This document shows positions 1 through 5,128 of a stretch of 8,167 nucleotides of DNA, in pieces. Each line of letters begins with the position of its first letter. Positions within the stretch are counted from its first letter, which is position 1. The notes under the pieces were generated by a model. It was given only the letters and a program-made list of their open reading frames with translations. It made no database searches and had not been told where the DNA came from. The DNA lies in the NCBI GenBank assembly GCA_042408415.1, contig JBHORE010000133.1, forward strand, positions 1 through 8,167. The letters are read 5' to 3'. Both the position numbers and the translations under genes were made by a program. Source of the stretch: Thermobaculum sp042408415 (GTDB taxonomy: Bacteria; Chloroflexota; Chloroflexia; Thermobaculales; Thermobaculaceae).

Positions 1-257
1 CGCCACCACTGATCGCTCGCTGCTCCCTGCGTGGGCTGTGGAGACTGCCCAGCCTGCGCAGGGGTAGGAGATGCACTGGGTGATGCCGAAGGTGCGGCCG
101 AAGGAGACGGACTAGCAACCGATGGTGATGGGGACGGAGACGTAGTCTGCCCAACTGTCGGGGTCTGTCCCGCTTGCCCTCCACACGCACCCAGTAGCAG
201 CGCGAGGATGAGCACCGGTAACAGATAGGATTTGAGTTTACCTGGACTCGAGTTCAT
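1..257 (-). CDS. Lipoprotein N-terminus, probable extracytoplasmic substrate-binding protein (partial)
   Basis: This gene is read leftwards and leaves the window; 85 codons are visible. The start is ATG at 257-255, with GGAGG at 266-270 eight bases upstream. The product begins MNSSPGKLKSYLLPVLILAL, a type II signal peptide with a short Lys-containing n-region and a hydrophobic core at residues 11-22. A lipobox L-G-A-C follows, with Cys25 as the lipidated residue. Residues 32-78 form a low-complexity Ser/Pro/Ala/Thr/Gln linker of repeated S-P units, and a folded part appears to begin near the Trp-Trp at 84-85. Linkers of this kind tether solute-binding proteins and other surface lipoproteins to the membrane. 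Divergence from a SorC-type sugar-responsive regulator makes a sugar ABC-transporter binding protein a reasonable guess. The functional domain is outside the window, so only the lipoprotein call is firm. Confidence 0.85.
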   Translation of the reverse strand, partial: MNSSPGKLKSYLLPVLILALLLGACGGQAGQTPTVGQTTSPSPSPSVASPSPSAAPSASPSASPTPAQAGQSPQPTQGAASDQWW

Positions 258-272
258 TGCCGAAACCTCCTT

Positions 273-288
273 GCACCTGAACTGGTGC
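273..288. repeat. Inverted repeat GCACC-N6-GGTGC
   Basis: Five-base arms at 273-277 and 284-288 flank the six-base spacer TGAACT. The repeat lies directly upstream of the ribosome binding site of the lipoprotein gene, so it could form a small hairpin in the leader or act as an operator. It is short, and chance is possible. Confidence 0.35.
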
Positions 289-349
289 CGATTAAGATAT
301 CACCTCTCCCTGCCAAGTTCAATATCTTCTGGGCACATTGTTGCTAAAT

Positions 350-365
350 ATGCACAAATGTGCAT
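350..365. promoter_or_regulatory. 16-base palindrome, candidate SorC-family operator
   Basis: ATGCAC-AAAT-GTGCAT is an inverted repeat with perfect six-base arms in the middle of the divergent intergenic region. SorC/DeoR-type regulators commonly bind inverted repeats next to their own gene and control the neighbouring transport or catabolic operon. The placement between the regulator and a lipoprotein gene fits an operator that serves both directions. Binding by the adjacent gene product is inference. Confidence 0.5.
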
Positions 366-402
366 TTAAGATACTTTTCATAGGTTGTTAAGGGGTGTTT
401 TA

Positions 403-431
403 TTGCACACTTGCTCAGCTATATCTATAAT
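403..431 (+). promoter_or_regulatory. Probable promoter of the SorC-type regulator
   Basis: A perfect TATAAT -10 hexamer lies at 426-431. It sits exactly 17 bases from TTGCAC at 403-408, which matches the -35 consensus only in TTG. Transcription would start near 438, leaving a very short leader before the GGTGGAGG ribosome binding site at 443-450. A GCACA half-site (405-409) overlaps the -35 box, which would suit autorepression. Confidence 0.5.
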
Positions 432-454
432 TTTCCCATAAGGGTGGAGGTTGG

Positions 455-1426
455 ATGTCGCCTAGAACGAGGGAGTCTCTGGAAAACACCTTGATGCTGG
501 CTGAGATCGCCCAGCTCTACTACATGGACGGGCTGACTCAGGATGAGATAGCACGCCGTGTTGGTCTGTCTAGATCCCACGTGTCCAGGATGCTGAAGAG
601 CGCCAGGGAGTCTGGCTTGGTAGAGGTGCGCATCAACCATCCCCTGCAAAGAGATAGCCGCCTGGAGGGCGAGCTGAAGGCAAGGTTCAACCTCAAGGAC
701 TGCGTGGTGCTAGCTCGCCAGACCAATAGCATGTTTGGTCTAGACACGGGCAAGAAGGTGGGAGCCCTGGCAGCCAGGTACCTCCAGAAGATCATCCGGC
801 AGGGCAGCACCATAGGCCTGGGCTGGGGCAGCGCCGTCTATGAGACGGTGAGCAGCGGGTACCTGACGCCAAAGAAGGATGTCAAGGTGGCTCAGCTTAT
901 GGGCAGCATAGGAGGTGTGACTCCAGACATAGATGGAGCTCAGATAGCCTCACAGCTGGGTAACATGCTGGGGGCCACCGTGTACTACTTGCACGCACCG
1001 ATGATAGTCACGGACAGCTCGGTCAGGCAGGGACTGCTGCGCGACCAGCACATCCGGCGGACGCTCGAGGTCGCCCGGCGGTCAGACATCACCCTCGTCT
1101 CCGTCGGCTTGGTGAGCCAGAGGTCGGGGCTCTACAGGGCAGGGTACCTCAACGATGCCGATCTGGAGTACATAGCCGGGCAGGGAGCGGTGGGCGACAT
1201 CTGCGGCACATTCTTCATGCTCGACGGCTCGATAGCCCCGCTGGAGATTCACGACAGGATATTAGCCGTATCGAGCGACGTCCTAAGGGCCGTGCCCAAC
1301 AAAGTGGGGGTGAGTTGGGGAGAGCACAAGGCGCTGGCCAACATCGGGGCCGCGAGGGCGGGACTGATCAACATCCTCGTGACGGACGAGGACGCAGCCC
1401 TGGCGATGTTAGCCCACAAAGACTGA
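455..1426 (+). CDS. SorC/DeoR-type sugar-binding transcriptional regulator
   Basis: This encodes a 323-residue cytoplasmic DNA-binding regulator whose length is typical of the SorC/DeoR (B. subtilis DeoR, CggR) family. Residues about 15-58 form the N-terminal helix-turn-helix, with LTQDEIARRVGLSRSHVSRM at 27-46 as the helix pair, followed by a basic segment. Residues about 65-320 are the sugar-phosphate-binding domain, which includes the effector loop GLGWGSAV (121-128) and the terminal block GVSWGEHKALANIGAARAG (285-303) followed by LVTDEDAA. Such proteins usually bind a phosphorylated sugar that releases them from, or alters their hold on, an operator. The start is ATG with GGAGG at 446-450, only four bases away. 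The gene diverges from a lipoprotein gene, whose transport operon is its most likely target. The effector cannot be read from the sequence. Confidence 0.9.
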   Translation: MSPRTRESLENTLMLAEIAQLYYMDGLTQDEIARRVGLSRSHVSRMLKSARESGLVEVRINHPLQRDSRLEGELKARFNLKDCVVLARQTNSMFGLDTGKKVGALAARYLQKIIRQGSTIGLGWGSAVYETVSSGYLTPKKDVKVAQLMGSIGGVTPDIDGAQIASQLGNMLGATVYYLHAPMIVTDSSVRQGLLRDQHIRRTLEVARRSDITLVSVGLVSQRSGLYRAGYLNDADLEYIAGQGAVGDICGTFFMLDGSIAPLEIHDRILAVSSDVLRAVPNKVGVSWGEHKALANIGAARAGLINILVTDEDAALAMLAHKD

Positions 1427-1435
1427 TGAGAGGTA

Positions 1436-2128
1436 TCACTCCGTTCCCCTGCGATCCTCCGATGGGGGCACGAGCAGGGTGCGCAGCTGCGCAACCAGAT
1501 CAGCCTCCGCCACGGCACCCTCGAGGCTGAGCCGGTCGTTGACGATTGTCTTGGGCACACCGTACACCATGTAGCGCTGGGCTAGGTCCGGGAAAGCCGT
1601 GGCATCCACCACCTCGGCGGTCACCTGAGGACTCTCGACAGCAAGCTGCCAGGCCAAGCGCGCCATCTGAGGGCAGTACGGGCATGTCGGGGTGCTGAAC
1701 ACCCGGATGTGCAGCGATGAGCCCAGTTCCTGCAGCCATTGCTTAGTATCATTCCCTAGGCTGGTGGATCCTGTTGAGGCATCCGAGATCGCGTCCAACA
1801 GGGCGGACAGCTCATGACCCGTGGGGGCTCCAAGGAACCTCATCCTGCCCCTATTCCTGCCCTCTATCTCTATCGTGGGAATGCGCTCCACCCCTCGCTC
1901 GCGCGCCAGGTCACCCTCGGAGTAGATGTCGTGGAACTCGAGCTGCAGCTTGGGGGATATACTCACTAGCTCTTCGAGGACTTTCCTAGCAACGGGACAT
2001 TGCGGGCACTCCCTGCCGGGTACATATATAGGTAGCTCCTTCTGGGAGAAGAGCACGAGATTGACATCATCCGCCAGCCTATCCTCTAGGATCTGCTTCA
2101 TCTTGTCACGCACAACGCTGCTGACCAT
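1436..2128 (-). CDS. Protein disulfide oxidoreductase, two thioredoxin-fold units (PDO/glutaredoxin-like)
   Basis: The product has 230 residues and no signal peptide, so it is probably cytoplasmic. It contains two consecutive thioredoxin-fold units, as in the PDO family first known from Pyrococcus. The first unit has C41-P-Q-C44 and the cis-proline segment R-I-P-T (Pro84). The second has C149-P-Y-C152 after VFSTPT and a second cis-proline in Y-G-V-P-K (Pro192). Each CxxC with its following Pro is the hallmark of a dithiol-disulfide active site, so the protein probably reduces, forms or shuffles protein disulfides. PDOs are common in thermophiles, which often have disulfide-rich intracellular proteins. 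The start is ATG with a near-perfect GGAGGTGA at 2132-2139. The gene converges on the SorC-type gene with nine bases between the stops, and diverges from the glycosyltransferase gene. Its electron donor (for example a thioredoxin reductase) is not in the window. Confidence 0.88.
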   Translation of the reverse strand: MVSSVVRDKMKQILEDRLADDVNLVLFSQKELPIYVPGRECPQCPVARKVLEELVSISPKLQLEFHDIYSEGDLARERGVERIPTIEIEGRNRGRMRFLGAPTGHELSALLDAISDASTGSTSLGNDTKQWLQELGSSLHIRVFSTPTCPYCPQMARLAWQLAVESPQVTAEVVDATAFPDLAQRYMVYGVPKTIVNDRLSLEGAVAEADLVAQLRTLLVPPSEDRRGTE

Positions 2129-2161
2129 GATTCACCTCCACAACTGATACCATCAGCTACT

Positions 2162-2169
2162 ATTATAAT
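2162..2169. promoter_or_regulatory. Palindromic -10 element shared by divergent genes
   Basis: ATTATAAT is its own reverse complement and contains TATAAT on both strands: 2164-2169 on plus and 2167-2162 on minus. It lies in the 68-base gap between the PDO gene (minus) and the glycosyltransferase gene (plus), at a sensible distance from both starts. No good -35 hexamer is visible at 16-18 bases on either side, so the promoters may be weak or need help from an activator. Confidence 0.45.
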
Positions 2170-2182
2170 GAGCGACACACTG

Positions 2183-2189
2183 AGAGGAG
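2183..2189 (+). promoter_or_regulatory. Ribosome binding site supporting a TTG start
   Basis: AGAGGAG lies seven bases before the TTG at 2197. No ATG or GTG in the same frame occurs further upstream within the intergenic gap, and the conserved N-terminal glycosyltransferase loop begins within ten codons. TTG is therefore the likely start. Confidence 0.65.
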
Positions 2190-2196
2190 CACGCGC

Positions 2197-3507
2197 TTGG
2201 CCAAGGTACTGATCACCACCTCCGGGTCCTTTGGCGATCTGAGCCAGCAGCTGGCCGTGGGCAAGGAGCTCGCCCGTAGGGGACACCGGGTAGCCCTAGC
2301 CCTGCCACCGTCCCTTGCCGGCAGGGGTGAGGAGGAAGGCTTCCTCGTCCACACGCTACCTGGCGATCCAGCTGCGGAGGGGTCGGCCCTTAGGGGCATC
2401 ACCTTCCCCTTCGGCAGGGCCGCGCCCTTCGCAAGCACTCGGAGCGTGGTGGCTGCCGAGTCTCCTTGGCTTGCCGAGCGAGCCAGGAGCCTGGCCCGCC
2501 TCTGTCTGGAGTACGATCTGCTGGTGTCCTCGGCCACCCAACTGGCGGCAGCCTCGGCCGCGGAGATGGTTCGGATACCTTGGGCCACCGTGTTCATAGC
2601 CCCAGCCATCCTACCATCGGAGCTATCTCCCTACCCCTTACCTACTGCGTGCCCCCCTCTTCTGCGACAAGCTCTGAGTCGTGCGGGTTGGGCTGTGGGT
2701 CAATGGTGGATGCGCCGGTACGTGGACCCACTGGTCAACGAGCATAGGGGAGCTCTGGGACTGCCTACCAGATCGGACTGGATGCTCACTGGCAACCTCT
2801 CCCCGTACCTATCAATCCTTACCGCCCTGCCCAGCTTTACTCCCGTGTCGTCAAGATGGCCTCCTCAGGTGCACCAGACCGGCTACTGCCCCTACAGGGG
2901 GTACAGAGCGTGGCATCCGAGCCCTGAGCTCAAGCGGTTCCTGGAGGGCCAAGGTAGCCTGGTGCTGGTGACCGCGGGCTCGATGGCGCACGGGGAGGAC
3001 GAACACTCCCACCGGCTCTATAGCGTCTGTCTGGGAGCGGTGGAGACTCTAGGTGCCAGGGCGCTCCTGGTGGGACCGCGAGAGGGACATGTGGGCAAGA
3101 GGTCCATGGCGGTACCCTTTGTGCCGTTCCACGAGGTCCTGCCCCGCTGCGCGGCGGTGATCCACCACGGGGGCGTGGGCACCGTGCAGGAGGCGATGCT
3201 CGCGGGCATTCCCCAGCTTATCCTCCCATGGGGCGCGGACCACTTCTTCAACGCCGCTCGCGCCCAGGAGGCGGGCATCGCCGAGGTCCTCCTGCTGCGG
3301 GCCTACTCCAGCACGGCGCTCCTCCGAGCGCTGCGAGAGGTCCTGGAAGGGCCGGCCTCCGAGGCGGCCAGAGAGCTCGCCGAGAGGGCCAGGTCGGAAG
3401 TAGGCACGTCCACCACCGCTGACCTGCTGGAGTCCTTTCTAGGCTCACACCGGGGAATGGATCGACAAGGGCAGCAGGAAGCGGATAGTGATGGCCATGC
3501 CAGCTAG
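2197..3507 (+). CDS. GT1-family glycosyltransferase, probable carotenoid glycosyltransferase (CrtX-like)
   Basis: This encodes a 436-residue, two-Rossmann-domain GT-B enzyme without a signal peptide. The N-terminal acceptor domain begins with the MGT/UGT signature AKVLITTSGSFGDLSQQLA at 2-20. The C-terminal nucleotide-sugar domain carries VPFVPFHEVLPRCAAVIHHG (306-325), then GGVGT and QEAMLAGIPQLILPWGADHF (331-350) followed by FNAARA. This is the glycosyltransferase motif that holds the sugar donor. The family includes macrolide, glycolipid and zeaxanthin (CrtX) glucosyltransferases. The carotenoid genes facing it favour a hydroxylated carotenoid as acceptor, but this is inferred from context. 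His349 sits where Gln is common after the Asp. The start is TTG. The last 20 residues form a polar tail that lies wholly inside the opposing prenyltransferase gene (63-base overlap). Confidence 0.82.
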   Translation: MAKVLITTSGSFGDLSQQLAVGKELARRGHRVALALPPSLAGRGEEEGFLVHTLPGDPAAEGSALRGITFPFGRAAPFASTRSVVAAESPWLAERARSLARLCLEYDLLVSSATQLAAASAAEMVRIPWATVFIAPAILPSELSPYPLPTACPPLLRQALSRAGWAVGQWWMRRYVDPLVNEHRGALGLPTRSDWMLTGNLSPYLSILTALPSFTPVSSRWPPQVHQTGYCPYRGYRAWHPSPELKRFLEGQGSLVLVTAGSMAHGEDEHSHRLYSVCLGAVETLGARALLVGPREGHVGKRSMAVPFVPFHEVLPRCAAVIHHGGVGTVQEAMLAGIPQLILPWGADHFFNAARAQEAGIAEVLLLRAYSSTALLRALREVLEGPASEAARELAERARSEVGTSTTADLLESFLGSHRGMDRQGQQEADSDGHAS

Positions 3508-4308
3508 CCCATTGATCAACGGGAAATAGGGATACCAACGCGCCACGGCATGGGGGGCAAGGCGCATCTGGGCGAGCATGATGCCTGGATAAACCATCAG
3601 GATGACGCCGGAGAACAGGTCTCTAGGCAATACGAGGATGGCCGCCAAAAGATACATCACCAGGCAATATCGGAGCGTGCCCAACTCTCCCAGCAGCGTG
3701 GCCACGGTCCTCACGCCGGCGCGGGTATCTGGCACTATGTCTGGGATAGCAGAATAGGCGTGCATAGCGGCACACCAGCACATACCGGCCAGTGCCAGGT
3801 ACCAGGAGGGTGGAAAGCTCGAGTAGAGCGACCACCCCAAGAACATAGGCGTGACGTACAGCACGTTGCTCAGCGAATCTATCACGGGCCTGGACTTCAG
3901 CCTCAGCGGTGGCACGCTGTAGGCCACCGAGAGCAGTATGAACAGCAGCCAGGCCAACCAGCTCAAAGGGCTAGCGCCCAACAGCGGGGGAATAGCGAGC
4001 GCAACAGCTATCAACACCGCCACAAGCAGCCTGGGGCGCATCTCTGGCCGCACGAGCGCTTCCCAATCGCCCTTCTTGGGGTTGTGCACATCGGTATCGT
4101 AGTCCGAGAGATCGTTGACGCCGTACAGCAGCAGGTTAGCTGGCAACGTGAACCAGACAAAGAACCACAGCGTCCGCCAGCTCACGAGCGCAGGGAGGCT
4201 ATCCGCCCCAAGGATGCAGCCCAGCGCGTAGGTGCCCAGCAGGTACAGCCAGAACTTGGGGCGCGAGACCTTCAGCAGCCAGCGCAGATCACGCCAGGAA
4301 AGAGGCAT
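3445..4308 (-). CDS. UbiA-family prenyltransferase, probable lycopene elongase (LyeJ/CrtEb-like)
   Basis: This encodes an integral membrane protein of 287 residues with about eight or nine hydrophobic segments, as in UbiA enzymes. It has the two Asp-rich, Mg-diphosphate-binding motifs: N65-D66-L-S-D69-Y-D71-T-D73, followed by VHNPKKGDWE, and MHAYSAIPDIVPDTRAG (182-198) with D190 and D194. The NPKK after the first motif and the SAIPD...D.RAG form of the second resemble, from memory, the lycopene elongases/hydratases of haloarchaea and the CrtEb enzymes of C50-carotenoid-producing actinobacteria. Those enzymes add dimethylallyl units to the ends of lycopene. I chose the ATG at 4308-4306, which has GGAGG (4316-4320) seven bases upstream. 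A GTG at 4344 would add 12 residues but has no binding site. The start overlaps the end of crtB by 20 bases. Another aromatic or isoprenoid acceptor is possible. Confidence 0.82.
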   Translation of the reverse strand: MPLSWRDLRWLLKVSRPKFWLYLLGTYALGCILGADSLPALVSWRTLWFFVWFTLPANLLLYGVNDLSDYDTDVHNPKKGDWEALVRPEMRPRLLVAVLIAVALAIPPLLGASPLSWLAWLLFILLSVAYSVPPLRLKSRPVIDSLSNVLYVTPMFLGWSLYSSFPPSWYLALAGMCWCAAMHAYSAIPDIVPDTRAGVRTVATLLGELGTLRYCLVMYLLAAILVLPRDLFSGVILMVYPGIMLAQMRLAPHAVARWYPYFPLINGLAGMAITIRFLLPLSIHSPV

Positions 4309-5128
4309 AGGCAGCCCTCCACAGCACGGGTGGGTAGTCCCCACGAGCGTTCTTGACCCTGTTGTGCCACACGCTGACGGGATCCCTGGAGATGCGGTAC
4401 AGCACGCTCTGATAGCTGCACGACGCCAAGGCCACGCCGAACCTGCAGGCGGGGGGCACGTAGCGCAACCCTTGGTGAGCCTCTCTGTACTGTTGCATGT
4501 TCCGCCTTATCTGGTAGGCCATTAGGGCCCGAAAACGCCCCTCCGGTATACCCGGTCCCCAGCTACTAGGGTCTATCCCGAACCTGTGCAAGTCCTCCAA
4601 AGGGATGTATATCCTGCCGCGTGCGTGATCCTCGGCCACGTCTCGCAAGAAGTTCGTGATCTGCATGGCGTGCCCCAGCAGGCGCGCGTGATCCAGCCCG
4701 GCGTCCGGGGCACGCATCACCCTGGCCATCATCAAACCCACTACCTCGGCGGACCCGTAGACGTAGCGCTCGAGGTCCGAGTAGCATGGATAGTAGGAGA
4801 TGGTGAGGTCCATCTCCATGGAATCTAGGAAGGACTCTACCCAAGGGCGCTCAATACCGTACCTTCGCGCCACCTGCACGAAGCATCGGAGGACAGGCTC
4901 ACGTGAGGCGCCCTGGCTCCAGGCATGATCCACGTCGTCCCTGAAGGCGCGCAGCCGCTCGGCCGGATCCAGCACGGGGTTGTCCACATACTCGTCGGCG
5001 AGCCTGAAGAAAGCATAGAGTACCCACACACGCTTGCGCACATCTGGGGGGAGCATCTGGGTAGAGTAGTAGTAGGTCCAAGAGTACTTGCGAAATATCC
5101 GACGGCAGATCTCCAGGTCACTTACCAT
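4289..5128 (-). CDS. crtB: Phytoene synthase
   Basis: This is a squalene/phytoene synthase family enzyme of 279 residues that condenses two geranylgeranyl diphosphates head to head into phytoene, the first committed C40 carotenoid step. The first Asp-rich motif is FRLADEYVD (41-49; D45, E46, D49). The second is N159-F-L-R-D163-V-A-E-D167, followed by HARGRIYIPLEDL. Both bind the Mg-diphosphates. Y-C-Y-S-D-L-E-R-Y-V-Y-G-S-A near 115-127 is also characteristic. A squalene or diapophytoene synthase would share these motifs, but crtI and the elongase-like gene next to it point to phytoene. The start is taken as ATG 5128-5126, with GGAGG at 5139-5143 ten bases away. A TTG at 5149 would add seven residues but has no ribosome binding site. 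The gene overlaps the end of crtI by 11 bases. Confidence 0.92.
   Translation of the reverse strand: MVSDLEICRRIFRKYSWTYYYSTQMLPPDVRKRVWVLYAFFRLADEYVDNPVLDPAERLRAFRDDVDHAWSQGASREPVLRCFVQVARRYGIERPWVESFLDSMEMDLTISYYPCYSDLERYVYGSAEVVGLMMARVMRAPDAGLDHARLLGHAMQITNFLRDVAEDHARGRIYIPLEDLHRFGIDPSSWGPGIPEGRFRALMAYQIRRNMQQYREAHQGLRYVPPACRFGVALASCSYQSVLYRISRDPVSVWHNRVKNARGDYPPVLWRAAYASFLA
4316..4320 (-). promoter_or_regulatory. Ribosome binding site of the UbiA-type gene
   Basis: GGAGG read on the minus strand lies inside the last codons of crtB, seven bases before the ATG at 4308. It decides the start in favour of that ATG and implies translational coupling to crtB. Confidence 0.7.

Larger units (their letters stand above)
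258..454. promoter_or_regulatory. Divergent intergenic control region between lipoprotein and SorC regulator
   Basis: This is 197 AT-richer bases between two divergent starts, so it must hold promoters in both directions. It contains a likely promoter for the regulator (403-431), a 16-base palindrome (350-365) and a shorter inverted repeat (273-288). The half-site GCACA occurs at 333-337, 352-356 and 405-409, with its complement TGTGC at 359-363. The lipoprotein promoter is less clear. The best candidate on the minus strand is TTGAAC, 17 bases, TATCTT, in the region 297-325, which matches the consensus only moderately. Confidence 0.6.

Noticed and set aside
31..228. Plus-strand open frame encoding a Gly/Asp/Ala-rich repetitive peptide
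   Set aside because: It is the complement of the Ser/Pro linker of the lipoprotein, which has a lipobox and a good ribosome binding site on the minus strand.
1427..1475. Possible bidirectional terminator between the SorC-type and PDO genes
   Set aside because: Only scattered short complementary runs (such as CCCC and GGGG) are present, there is no U-tract, and the gap between stops is nine bases.
2163..2609. Minus-strand open frame opposite the start of the glycosyltransferase
   Set aside because: The plus frame has the glycosyltransferase N-terminal signature and a ribosome binding site. The minus frame has neither.
4309..4344. Longer N-terminus for the UbiA-type protein from GTG 4344
   Set aside because: There is no ribosome binding site upstream, and the extra 12 residues (Cys/Gly-rich) do not resemble family sequence. 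The ATG at 4308 has GGAGG at a good distance.
3550..4356. Long plus-strand open frame (268 codons) opposite the UbiA-type gene
   Set aside because: Its translation is rich in Gln, His, Arg and Gly with no recognisable motif, and it is fully antisense to a gene with clear Asp-rich motifs and membrane segments. It is a shadow frame.
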